From positions 6,347,501 through 6,411,500 of the forward strand of contig JAKSXM010000247.1 of assembly GCA_022575985.1 (NCBI GenBank): a DNA stretch of 64,000 nucleotides, read 5' to 3'. Positions within the stretch are counted from its first letter, which is position 1, and each line of letters opens with the position of its first letter. Below are positions 14,394-26,000 of this stretch, one piece after another. The DNA is from Anagrus nilaparvatae (Eukaryota; Arthropoda; Insecta; Hymenoptera; Mymaridae). Both the position numbers and the translations under genes were made by a program. The notes below the pieces were generated by a model, which saw only the letters and a program-made list of their open reading frames with translations, ran no database searches and was not told the DNA's origin.

Positions 14394-16511
14394 TTGTCCT
14401 TTTTTATACAAAAGTTGGTATTTCAAATATTTTTATGCAATGATTGCATTGAAATATTTTTATTGACTTTAGCAGAAACTGTACGCTATTCTAAATTTTT
14501 TCTAATATTATACTGTTTCATACAAAAGTTGGAATTTCAAAAGTTTTTATGCTACGATTGCATTGAAATATTTTTATTGACCTTAGCAGAAACTTTACAT
14601 CAATCTGAATGTTTTTCGAATAGTGTCCTGTTTTATATAAAAGTTGGAATTTAAAAAATTTTTATGCAATGATAGCATTAAAATATTTTATTGACTTTAG
14701 CAGAAACCAAACGCCATTCTAAATTTTTTTGAATATTGTTGTGTTTTAGACAAAAGTTAAGATTTCAAATATTTTTATGCAATGTTAACATTGAAAAATT
14801 TTTATTGACTTTGGCAGAAACTATACGTCAATCTGAATGTTTTTCGAATATTGTCCTTTTTTATACAAAAGTTGGTATTTCAAATATTTTTATGCAATGA
14901 TTGCATTGAAATATTTTTATTGACTTTAGCAGAAACTGTACGCTATTCTAAATTTTTTCTAATAGTGTACTGTTTTATACAAAAGTTGGGATTTCAAATA
15001 TTTTTATGCAATGTTAACATTGAAATATTTTTATTGACTTTGGCAGAAACTTTACATCAATCTGAATGTTTTTCGAATAGTGTCCTGTTTTATATAAAAG
15101 TTGGAATTTAAAAAATTTTTATGCAATGATAGCATTAAAATATTTTATTGACTTTAGCAGAAACTATATGCCATTCTAAATTTTATTGAAAAGTGTTGTG
15201 TTTTTTTCAAAAGTTAAGATTTCACATATTTTTATGCAATGATTGCATTGAAATATTATTATCTACTTTAGCAGAAACTGTACTCCATTCTAAATTTTTT
15301 TGAATAATGCTTTGTTATATATAAAAATTGGGATTTCAAATATTTTTATGCAATGTTAACATTGAAATATTTTTATTGACTTTGGCAGAAACTTTACATC
15401 AATCTGAATGTTTTTCGAATAGTGTCCTGTTTTATACAAAAGTTGGAATTTAAAAAATTTTTATGCAATGATAGCATTAAAATATTTTATTGACTTTAGC
15501 AGAAACTATATGCCATTCTAAATTTTATTGAAAAGTGTTGTGTTTTTTTCAAAAGTTAAGATTTCACATATTTTTATGCAATGATTGCATTGAAATATTA
15601 TTATCGACTTTAGCAGAAACTGTGCTCCATTCTAAATATTTTTGAATAATGCTCTGTTATATATAAAAATTGGGATTTCAAATATTTTTATGCAATGTTA
15701 ACATTGAAATATTTTTATTGACTTTGGCAGAAACTATACGTCAATCTGAATGTTTTCCGAATAGTGTCTGTTTTATACATCTGTTTTATACAAAAGTTGG
15801 AATTTCAAATATTTTTATGCGATTATTGCATTGAAATATTATTATTGGCTTTAGCAGAAACTGTACTCCATTCTAAATTTTTTTGAATAATGCTTTGTTA
15901 TATATAAAAGTTGGGATTTCAAATATTTTTATGCAATGTTAACATTGAAATATTTTTATTGACTTTGGCAGAAACTATACGCCATTCTAAATTTTTTTTG
16001 AATAATGCTCTGTTATATATTAAAATTGGCATTTGAAATATTTTTATGCAAAATAGCATTGAAATATTTTTATTGACTTTAGCAGAAACCAAACGCCATT
16101 CTAAATTTTTTTGAATATTGTTGTGTTTTAGACAAAAGTTAAGATTTCAAATATTTTTATGCAATGTTAACATTGAAAAATTTTTATTGACTTTGGCAGA
16201 AACTATACGTCAATCTGAATGTTTTTCGAATATTGTCCTTTTTTATACAAAAGTTGGTATTTCAAATATTTTTATGCAATGATTGCATTGAAATATTTTT
16301 ATTGACTTTAGCAGAAACTGTACGCTATTCTAAATTTTTTCTAATATTATACTGTTTTATACAAAAGTTGGAATTTCAAAAGTTTTTATGCAATGATAGC
16401 ATTGAAATTTTTTTATTGACTTTAGCAGAAACTATACATCATTTTAAATTTTTTTCTAATAGTGTCCTGTTTTATATGATAATTGTATTTTTAAATATTT
16501 TCATGCAATGA
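14394..16511. repeat. 457-bp and 1,839-bp higher-order copies at the array end
   Basis: The block starting CTTTTTTATACAAAAGTTGG at about 14,398 recurs at 14,855 (457 bp, 4 monomers) and at about 16,237 (1,839 bp, 16 monomers). The copies differ in the order of the following monomers, so they are partial duplications rather than a regular ladder. Confidence 0.7.
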
Positions 16512-17035
16512 TTATGAAAATGAATACATATGAAAATTAATATTATTATTAAATGGAATTTTAAATATTTGTCTGCAATAATTGCTTTAAAATGTGTTTT
16601 TAATTTCAAAAATTTTTATGCAATGATTGCATTGAAATTTTTTTTGTATTTTTCTTGTTTTATAAGAATATTGTATTTTATTATTGACTTTATCAGAAAC
16701 TATATACCATTATAAATTTTTTTCTAACAGTCTCCTGTTTTATAGAAAAGTTGGAATTTTAAATATTTGTATGCAATAATTGCATTGAGAAAATTTTTAT
16801 GCAATGATTGCATTAAAATGTGTTTTTAATTTCAAAAATTTTTATGCAATGATTGCATTGAAATTTTTTTTGTATTTGTCTTGTTTTATAAGAAAATTGT
16901 ATTTTTTTTTTGACTTTACCAGAAACTATATGCCATTATAAATTTTTTTCTAACAGTCTCCTGTTTTATAGAAAAGTTGGAATTTCAAATATTTTTATAC
17001 AATGATTGCATTTAATTATTTTTTTAATTAGATAT

Positions 17036-17716
17036 ATTTTTATGCAATGTTAGAAATTAAATTTTTTTTAAAGAAATAAAATATAAAATACTTAAAATAA
17101 TATAAAAAATGGATATCAGCTGTCCTAAATATAAAAAAATAAAAAATTCAAAAAATTAGACTCTAATTCGTTTTTTTGACATTTCTCTTTAATGAATGAA
17201 TGAAATTAAAAAAAAATAAAAGTGGCTTTAGAAAAGTGCTTAATAAATACAAAGAAACTTGGTTTTTACATTTTGATACAATCCATTCCGAGATCTGAAG
17301 TGATGAAAATGTCCACTTTTTGATTTTTTTAATTTTGAAGTTCTTAGCTTCAAACAGTTGTCACTCTGAACCGTGAGCTCAAATTAAAAAAAAAAACGTC
17401 AAATCGATAGCATTTTTTCCTAGGAATAATTTGCACTAAACCTCGTTTCAAAAAACCTCTTAGATCCTGAGAAAAATCAGTTTTAGTGAAAAAAAATGAA
17501 ATTATTTTGCGTTTTCGACTACTAACTTCTGATATTGATTTCTCGAAATCATTTAAATATTTTTTAAAAATTAAAAAAAGGTCTGGAGATATTTCTTTAA
17601 AGATTACTTTAAAACCACTTTCATGTATTTTCGTCCGTACAATTCTCCATAAATGCGTGTCCAATAAAATCAAAAATAGTCAATTTTTTAAATTATTTCA
17701 TTTTAATATATATAGG
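17036..17716. repeat. Array-edge module, copy A
   Basis: About 680 bp of non-satellite sequence, beginning around an A-rich run (AAGAAATAAAATATAAAAT) and ending TTAATATATATAGGAT. Near-identical copies lie at 18,960-19,637 and, more diverged, at 60,436-61,114. It holds overlapping open stretches on both strands (minus 17,350-17,673 and plus 17,486-17,752). The third copy has deletions in this stretch (near 60,970-61,000) that are not multiples of three, so coding is unlikely. Function is unknown. It always abuts satellite DNA. Confidence 0.8.
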
Positions 17717-18255
17717 ATATTCAGCAATGATTGCATTGAAATATTTTTTTAATTTCAAAAATTTTTTAGCAATGATTGCATTGAAATATTTTTTTAATTT
17801 CAAAAATTTTTTAGCAATGATTGCATTGAAATATTTTTTAATTATCAAAAATTTTTTAGCAATGATTGCATAGAAATATTTTCTAATTATCAAAAATTTT
17901 TTAGCAATGATTGCATTGAAATATTTTTTTAATTTCAAAAATTTTTTAGCAATGATTGCATTGAAATATTTTTTAATTATCAAAAATTTTTCAGCAATGA
18001 TTGCATTGAAATATTTTTTTAATTTCAAAAATTTTTTAGCAATGATTGCATTGAAATATTTTTTTAATTTCAAAAATTTTTTAGCAATGATTGCATTGAA
18101 ATATTTTTTTAATTTCAAAAATTTTTTAGCAATGATTGCATTGAAATATTTTTTAATTATCAAAAATTTTTTAGCAATGATTGCATTGAAATATTTTTTT
18201 AATTTCAAAAATTTTTTAGCAATGATTGCATTGAAATATTTTTTTAATTTCATTA
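17717..18255. repeat. 45-bp satellite array 1
   Basis: About 12 tandem copies of a 45-bp unit consisting of the dyad CAATGATTGCATTG, GAAATATT, a T-run, AATTTC or AATTATC, and AAAAATTTTTTAG. The unit retains only the dyad-box part of the 115-bp monomer. Because 45 is a multiple of 3 and the unit lacks stops, it is open on both strands for more than 140 codons; the predicted peptides are pure repeats and are not proposed as genes. Confidence 0.95.
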
Positions 18256-18344
18256 AATATTTTAATTTTATTTTATTCCATTATAATTTTTTTTCTAACT
18301 GTCTCTTGTTTAATAGAAAAGTTGGAATGTCAAATATTTTTATA
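18256..18344. repeat. Partial 115-bp monomer between the 45-bp arrays
   Basis: About 90 bp resembling the second half of a 115-bp monomer (CCATTATAA, T-run, CTAACTGTCTC, TTGTTTAATAGAAAAGTTGG). It is repeated at about 18,832-18,919, 575 bp later, so the second 45-bp array and this spacer were duplicated together. Confidence 0.75.
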
Positions 18345-18835
18345 CAATGATTGCATTGAAATATTTTTTTAATTTCAAAAATTTTTTAGCAATGATTGCA
18401 TTGAAATATTTTTTTAATTTCAAAAATTTTTTAGCAATGATTGCATTGAAATATTTTTTAATTATCAAAAATTTTTTAGCAATGATTGCATAGAAATATT
18501 TTCTAATTATCAAAAATTTTTCAGCAATGATTGCATTGAAATATTTTTTTAATTTCAAAAATTTTTTAGCAATGATTGCATTGAAATATTTTTTTAATTT
18601 CAAAAATTTTTTAGCAATGATTGCATTGAAATATTTTTTTAATTTCAAAAATTTTTTAGCAATGATTGCATTGAAATATTTTTTTAATTTTAAAAATTTT
18701 TTAGCAATGATTGCATTGAAATATTTTTTAATTATCAAAAATTTTTTAGCAATGATTGCATTGAAATATTTTTTTAATTTCAAAAATTTTTTAGCAATGA
18801 TTGCATTGAAATATTTTTTTAATTTCATTAAATAT
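18345..18835. repeat. 45-bp satellite array 2
   Basis: About 11 further copies of the 45-bp unit. The order of minor variants matches array 1: two AATTTC units, one AATTATC unit, then a unit with GCATAGAAATATTTTC. This shows a block duplication with a 575-bp period rather than independent growth. Confidence 0.9.
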
Positions 18836-18959
18836 TTTAATTTTATTTTATTCCATTATAATTTTTTTTCTAACTGTCTCTTGTTTAATAGAAAAGTTGG
18901 AATGTCAAATATTTTTATACAATGATTGCATTGAAATATTTTTTTAATTTTATATATTT

Positions 18960-19637
18960 TTTTTTAATGTTTATGATAGCATTTAGGTTTTTTTTTGAAA
19001 TAATATAAAAAAATCATATAAAAAATGGATTTCAGCTGTTCTAAATATAAAAAAATATAAAATTTCAAAAAAGTAAACTCTAAGTCGTTTTTTTAATATT
19101 TCTCTTTAACGAATGGATGAAATTAAAAAAAAAAAAAAGTGGCTTTAGAAAATTGATTAATAAATACAAAGAAACTTGGTTTTTACATTTTGATACAATC
19201 CATTCCGAGATCTGAAGTGATGAAAATGTCCACTTTTTGATTTTTTTAATTTTGAAGTTCTTAGCTTCAAACAGTTGTAACTCTGAACCGTGAGCTCAAA
19301 TTAAAAAAAAAAAAACGTCAAATCGATAGCATTTTTTCCTAGGAATAATTTGCACTAAACCTCGTTTCAAAAAACCTCTTAGATCCTGAGAAAAATCAGT
19401 TTTAGTGAAAAAAAATGAAATTATTTTGCGTTTTCGACTACTAACTTCTGATATTGATTTCTCGAAATCATTTAAATATTTTTTAAAAATTAAAAAAAGG
19501 TCTGGAGATATTTCTTTAAAGATTATTTTAAAACCACTTTCATGTATTTTCGTCCGTACAATTCTCCATAAATGCGTGTCCAATAAAATCAAAAATAGTC
19601 AATTTTTTAAATTATTTCATTTTAATATATATAGGAT
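18960..19637. repeat. Array-edge module, copy B
   Basis: Near-identical to 17,036-17,716 from the GGATTTCAGCTGT region to the terminal TTAATATATATAGGAT. It differs at scattered bases and homopolymer lengths. Beyond it the sequence leaves the satellite domain. Confidence 0.8.
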
Positions 19638-20269
19638 TACTTTTTAATCACGCAGTACTTCTGCAAAAAGAACAAATTCAAAACTCAAATTTAAACTTCC
19701 GTGTATATATTTATCAAATAAATATAAATATTTTATATTAAATGCAGTTTACAAATTATTTTATGGAAAAAAATTAATTTAAAAATAATAAATTATTAGT
19801 TAATTAATAAATATGAAATTACAAATTAAAGAATAATATTAAATTTGTGTTTTTATTTACTATAACCTTAGTGCGCGCGCTTTGTATAATAAACAAATAA
19901 TATGGCGTCCTTGCTGCTAAAACTGGGTTATAAAATTTTCTTCGTTTAATTACACGAAATTTCCCACGTATACCTCATATTTCGAAAGTACCAATAAATT
20001 CTTTAAGCTTTGAACTTTCAATTTATCACTATCTGCATTCGGGAATTCGCGATTTGATGGTAAAAATAATCAACTTCCTGAATTCTTCCCATAAGACTAA
20101 TGTAATATTTACTTATCTTTGGACCTTTATATCTCAAAATTATGCACGACTATCGACTATAAGGCCCATACCATTCGATTCCTGAGACTTTCCTCTAATA
20201 ACCAGTATATGTCTTATTTGGGGAATTCATTGGCCAGAGCGTCCTTAAAAGAAATCTTAAAAAGTCCCA
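19638..20269. other. AT-rich unique sequence, no gene seen
   Basis: No ORF above noise, no repeat and no RNA gene could be recognised. The only small feature is the alternating run GTGCGCGCGC near 19,871. Confidence 0.6.
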
Positions 20270-21420
20270 CAAAAAATTCATTTTTCCAGCCTCAAAAAAC
20301 TCCCTTGTAATGTTGAAAGTTCATTTTTTTAAGATTTCGGTCCACCATCTTAGAAAAAAGAAAAATCTTTTGGGTTGAATAATTTAATATTTTCCACCGC
20401 AAATTCATTTACCTTGCCCTAAAAAACCCTCTTGTAGGGCTAAAAGTTCATTTTTTTAAGTTTTTTGGTCCGCCATCTTGGAAAATATGAAAATATTTTT
20501 GTTCGCAAAATTGAATATTTTCCACCGAAAATTCATTTTTCATGACCCGAAAAACCCCCTTGTAAATCTAAAAGTTCATTTTTTAAGTTTTCCGGTTCAC
20601 CATCTTGAAAAATTGGATAATATTTTGGGTTGAAAAATTAATTCTTTTCCACCGAAAATTCATGTTCCTTGCCCTAAAAAACCCTCTTTAAAAAATAAAA
20701 GTTCATTTTTTAAATGTTTCGGTCCGCCATCTTGGAAAGTAGGAAAATATGTTGAACTATAAAATAGAATATTTTCCACAGCTCAATTCATTTTTCTTGA
20801 CCCAAAAAACCCCCTTGTAAAGCTAAAAGTTCGTTTTTTAAGTTTTTCGGTTCACCATCTTGGAAAATTGGAAAATATTTTGGGTTGAAAAATTCATTCT
20901 TTATCACCGAAAATTCATTTTCCTTGCCTTAAAAAACCCCCTTTGAAAGTTAAAAGTTCATTTTTAAATGTTTCGGTCCGCCATCTTAGAAACTCGGAAA
21001 ATATGTTGAATTAAAAAATAGAATACTTTTTCCGCCAATTCATTTTTCTTGACCCAAAAAACCCTCTCGTAAACCTAAAAGTTAATTTTTTAAGTTTTTC
21101 GGTTCACCATCTTGGAAAATATTTTGGGTTGAAAAATTCATTCTTTTACACCGAAAATTCATGTTCCGTGCCCTAAAAACCCCCTTTGAAAGTTTAAAGT
21201 TCATTTTTAAATGTTTCGGTCCACCATCTTGGAAAGTCGGAAAATATGTTGAATTAAAAAATAGATTATTTTCCACCGCCAATTTCTTTTTTCTTGACCC
21301 GAAAAACCCTCCTGTAAAGCTAAAAGTTCATTTTTTAAGTTTTTCGGTTCACCATATTGGAAATTTCGAAAATATTTTGGGTTGAAAAATTCATTATTTT
21401 CAAAAATTCATTTTTTTGTT
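20270..21420. repeat. About 126-bp tandem repeat, nine copies
   Basis: The phrase AAAGTTCATTTTT recurs near 20,318, 20,446, 20,573, 20,700, 20,955, 21,198 and 21,327, with variant forms near 20,825 and 21,079 (spacing about 119-130 bp). Each unit carries a C-rich AAAAACCCCCTTGTAA motif and a CCATCTTGGAAA motif. Two monomer types alternate (GCCCTAAAAAACC with GGTCCGCCATC, and GACCCGAAAAACC with GGTTCACCATC), so the working unit is a dimer of about 250 bp. It is unrelated to the 115-bp satellite. Confidence 0.85.
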
Positions 21421-22223
21421 TTAAATGTAGAAATTAACAAAGTTACGTTTTACCAAATGGAATTAAACTATTTTCTATTTTTGAATATGGAAATTAATTC
21501 ACTCTTTTTTTTTAACATATAATTCTTTTTTTCAAAACTAGAAAATAGACTTCTTACATTTTGTAAAATAGAATTTTATTATTTTCTATTTTTAAAAATA
21601 GAAATTCACTCCGCCGCATTTACAAAAAAAAAAATTTCAAATTTCTTGTTTCAAAACAAGAAAGTATAGTTATTTCTAGTCTAAAAATGTGAAATAAACC
21701 TATTTTCTCTTTTCATCATCAAAAATTTATATATTGATGCGGAGAGGGTAGCATCTTATACTTTAGCTATACTTATAATAACTATCGATTATAAGTTCGC
21801 TACTTTGTTAATTTATTTGCCTCTACAATAAACCAGCCTTAGAATAAACTTTTATACATTAGTGACATAATATCATTATTTATACACAACTACACGTGGA
21901 AAAGATCAAATGCTAATAGTACTTTTAAATCTTGCAATAAGTGTGCGCATTAGCATATAATATTTTATTATTCAATTTTCTCATTCTTCCACGGCTTTGA
22001 AACAAAAAAAAAGGTACAAAAACACGCTTATTCAAAATTTAAGTATCTGGGTATTATCGATTCTTCTAGGCATAGCATATTATTAACGCATATTATTAAC
22101 AGCGGTGCTATGGTGTTTGTGTTTTATTGTCAGAATTCAAAAGTCCTATAGAAATTTGATGTTGTTACACGTGTACCTGTATAAATAATGATAAATTCTG
22201 TATCACTAATGAATAAAAAACAT
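21421..22223. other. AT-rich sequence, no gene seen
   Basis: Low-complexity A/T-rich DNA with short reiterated TAGAAATT phrases at the left end, apparently a decayed extension of the neighbouring repeat. Nothing else could be supported. Confidence 0.5.
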
Positions 22224-22334
22224 ACTTAGACGTAGTAAAGAATATTTACTCACCCCTCCAGGCATGTAAATATAAATGTACAATAATACATTTACATGCT
22301 GGAGAATGAGTAATATTCTTTACCATGTATAAGT
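22224..22334. repeat. Long imperfect hairpin
   Basis: Arms 22,224-22,271 and 22,290-22,334 are imperfect inverted repeats around an 18-bp loop. The stem includes GCATGTAAAT / ATTTACATGC and GTAAAGAATATT / AATATTCTTTAC. It could be a small MITE or a foldback remnant; no target duplication was found. Confidence 0.75.
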
Positions 22335-22773
22335 ATCTTCTATTAAGGTCCGAATATAAAGAATTTTCGTATCACCTGAAAATAAAATTTGATAATCCGG
22401 CAAATGCGCCACAGTGGGTTCCAAAAATTAAGGATCTATGAATGAAAAATATCTTTAGCTTTTAAAAAATCTATTTTTAACATCTAAGAAAACAAAATAA
22501 AAAATTAAATTAAAAATTTATTTTTAATTTAGAAAAATTTATTAAACTGCTGTTAATACAATACACGCTATGGGCGACTCATTAACAGTAAAGCAGTTTA
22601 AATATTATTCATTAATTACATTAATTTGTATTGGTGAATAATAATATTAGTCCGTAAAGACCGATAAATACAATTTATCATATATATTTCAATTATCATC
22701 GGACGATAAAAAGTATTATTCTAAATAATATATCTTTAGCTTTTATTTAGTTAATTATTAAATTATAAACGCT
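22335..22773. other. AT-rich sequence, no gene seen
   Basis: A/T-rich DNA between the hairpin and the MITE. No open frame, RNA gene or repeat was recognised. Confidence 0.5.
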
Positions 22774-22777
22774 TTAA

Positions 22778-23070
22778 GAGTTCTGCCTGGACGCCATTTT
22801 GTTTTTCAAATTTTTTATTTCTTTAATCAAAAATAAGGACATGATTTGGTGAGAAAAATTTTGAGTAAACTTTTTTCGACAATAAACTTTTCTCACCAAA
22901 TCATGTCCTTATTTTTGATTAAATTAAAAAAAAATTATGCCAAACTTTTCTAAATTGAATAAAGAATGTGGGACGACTCTGATAAGATGCAAAAAAAATT
23001 TCTAATTTAATAAAAAAACGAAAAAGAAATAAAAAATTTGAAAAATAAAATGGCGTTCAGGCAGAACTCT
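22778..23070. mobile_element. MITE with TTAA target duplication
   Basis: 293-bp element flanked by TTAA at 22,774-22,777 and 23,071-23,074. The terminal inverted repeats are about 48 bp with two mismatches, starting GAGTTCTGCCTG. A second, perfect 35-bp inverted repeat lies inside (22,823-22,857 against 22,888-22,922) with a 30-bp loop. The rest is non-coding. A TTAA duplication is typical of piggyBac-like and a few other superfamilies, so piggyBac affinity is inference only. Confidence 0.85.
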
Positions 23071-23074
23071 TAAT

Positions 23075-26000
23075 TTAAAAATACGCCGTAATTTTTTTAA
23101 ATAATTAATTTAAAATAACAATAAATAAAGTTTTATAAAAAAAAAAAAAAAATCGGGTAAAAATCAACAATTTTTTGAACTAATGTTACGAAATTTTTGA
23201 TTATAATTTTTATTAATTTAATATTTATGATGAGTTATTGACTTTACTCCGAAATTCGGTATTAATTTTAATTTTGATATTAAATTTCAAGTATTCGTAA
23301 CTTTAAATCAATTTAATTATTTTGCCTACTTTAGTGCTCGTAACTAATGCAGTTACTCGCACACGGGAAGGCTTATTTTTTATTAAATTAGCAAATCTAA
23401 CTAGAATATATGTAATTTTGTATACATATGTATATAATTATATATATATATATACGTGATAGGTAAGTATATAGGATAGATTAGTGGTATAGAATAGAGG
23501 ATAGAAATAAAGAATACTATTTTGAATTTACTAAAATAACTCTTTGAAACAAAGTTATTTATTGATAGATACAAATGTAGAAACTTAATAAACTTAATAT
23601 AAAAATAACTAATATAATAATATAAATATACTTATTATTCATAACTAACCGTTTAAACTAATTAGTTTCTGAATTCCAATATAAAACGCAGTGATTTTTA
23701 ATTAATAACTTTTTTGAGACTTAGTAAAAATACAGGTATATTTTAACGAAACTTGATAATGACCTACGGCTAAAATTCCAAAGACAATTGAGAGTGTTTT
23801 GACATTTTCGGCTACTATTTATATGATTGACAGATCGACGTGTTAATCTTAATTCGTCATGAAAGAGGGGTGCCCCTTGATTAGCAATCTTGTGGCGTCT
23901 CTTTTTGTCCTTTCTTAATAATCAATTCTTGGATTTGTAATAAGGCCAAATTAATTAGCACCTATATTTATTTTATATCCGTTGATAAAACCATGAGACA
24001 TAAAATTTGTTACTCATCTAATGCGTTAAACAGAGAGTTTAACGCTTTTGCGTTAATTCTTTATTGAGCGCCTTTCTCTTTAGTAGTTAAATCTAAAATG
24101 CGTTCAGGCAAGCTTTATCGCATTTGCGTTAACAGTGCCTTTTATCGCATTTGCTTTAACAGTGTCTGTTAACGCCTTTTCATATTTCACTGCTGTTATT
24201 TTATCTCGCTCTAACACTAACTCCAAACAAATTTCAAACGTCCATTTTTAATAAAAATTTAACTGAGTAAGTATAGATTAGTGCCGAATAAAGTTTTACC
24301 AATTGCGTAAGTAAAATTTTATTATATTTTTTAGATTTTTTACTTTTTAACGAAATTTAAAAAAAAATCTAGTTTTCCCATAAATACTAAAAATGAAATC
24401 TCATCTGAGATATGGTAAAAAATTTTTAGTTGATTTCTTAGCAGAAAAATCATTTGAAAACTTAATTTGGATTTCAGGCGACAATAGAAAGTTAAAAACT
24501 TATCTTTCTAAATTTTTCTAATTTACCATCTTGAAAAATCAAAAAAAAATTTTTGGTTTTACAAGATGAAAATTGAATTAAAAAAAATATTTATGTAGTG
24601 AAACGTGAAAATACGCATTACCCCTCAGAAAAGAATCCTTTTATTGAATAGATCTCCTTTTAATGTGGGAATCGCGGCAATTCGCAAACGATCCAAAAAT
24701 CTAAATTTATTTTCATCAGAAAAACAATCAGTTTGCAATCAGTGGTTCACGTCAAGGTTAAACCGCTGTCAACTACGTGGCAAGCCAGTATGAATACATT
24801 TTCATAGAATGAAGTTTTTTAGAATATGCACAAAATTATTTGGGAATATAATAAAGTTTTATACTGAAAACCAATTTTAAAATCAACGAAGATAGGAGAA
24901 AATCTAACTGATTCTTAAATCTCATAAAGATTAAAGATTACGCAGCTTAATGGCATGGAAAACGTAATTAAAACATTTTTACGTACAAGTAATAATTATT
25001 AAATTAATATTCCTTACCAATTATGGGTCTATTATTTTTTGATTTATAATTATAGCCATATGTTGCTATGTTGTATAGTGCAATTATTAAAAAAAATTTT
25101 AAACAAAAATTGTAATTTTTAGCGTACATTTTTTGTAAATTAATAATTAATTATGTTTCATCAAGTACACACTATTCAAAATTTTTATATTTTAAATAAT
25201 TGAGAAAATAAGACGAAAAAAACAGAATTTTAAAAATAGCAATGTATATATTTTCATAAAAAGCCAAGATAAACATTCTAGCTAAAGCAAAGTACATATA
25301 AACAATGATTCGATTAAAGTTAATGAAGCAGGTATTGCAAAGAAAGAGTATGTACATGTAAATATACAGTCTCTTTCTCAGAAATCTTTTGGGTAATAAA
25401 TCATATTATTTTTTATTTATTTAGGATTTTTATAGAATTTTCAAAAAAAAAAAAAATAAAACAATAGAACTTTATTTTTTAATTATCAATTTTTTAATGA
25501 ATAATTTTTTTACTTTTTTCGAATTTTATTAACAAATAAGTGCAAAAATTGCTAACAAAAAAAAATCAATTCTAATACAATTTGAATGAAAAAAATCAAA
25601 CAACTCGCAGAAAAAGAAACATAATGATTTATCATCTGATTTATCATATGATTTACCATATGATTTACCATAACTTTTTTAAAAATTTTTTTATTTTTTA
25701 TGGTATTTATAATCATCTATTTGTGGGTCTGTGTGTGTATGTGTTTCATCATCAGGGTCAAATCAATGTCAAAAAGAAGTGTCAAAATATAGAAAAATAG
25801 TCTGTGGGCGACATAGACCATAGCTTAGCAACTCAGCTACCGTACTTTTGGAGATATTCAATTTTTACTATTTTTTTTGAAAATTTGATTAAAAGTGAAA
25901 TAACTTCTAAACATGAGAAAATTTTATACGACTCGGCACTAATTTATGCGTATTCAGATAAATTTGTATAAAAAACGGACGTTTCTTTAAAAATTTGTAA

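Larger units (their letters stand above)
2677..17035. repeat. 115-bp satellite array, segment 2
   Basis: About 125 further monomers of 114-115 bp in the same orientation. The dyad box occurs with three main centres: CAATG-ATTG-CATTG, CAATG-ATAG-CATTG and the perfect palindrome CAATG-TTAA-CATTG. Monomers in the middle (about 2,700-16,500) are highly homogenised. From about 16,500 to 17,035 they become irregular, with changed spacing and TTCAAAAATTTTTATGC junctions, which is the usual decay at an array edge. No gene is present; all open frames here are satellite translations. Confidence 0.95.

Noticed and set aside
1211..16511. Many 60-124 codon frames with FLCNDCIEIFLLTLAETV-like peptides
   Set aside because: They are translations of the 115-bp satellite; the same peptide recurs with monomer period, without start context or selection.
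17350..17673. 107-codon minus-strand frame also seen in module copy B (19,296-19,592)
   Set aside because: Ends differ between copies and copy C has frame-breaking deletions; a full opposite-strand frame overlaps it. I keep it as part of the module, not as a gene.
17693..18828. Minus-strand frames of 186 and 162 codons with KYFNAIIAKKF repeats
   Set aside because: Product of a stop-free 45-bp satellite; equally open on the other strand.
17717..18835. CRISPR-like array
   Set aside because: Units are contiguous 45-bp repeats without unique spacers, in eukaryotic satellite DNA.
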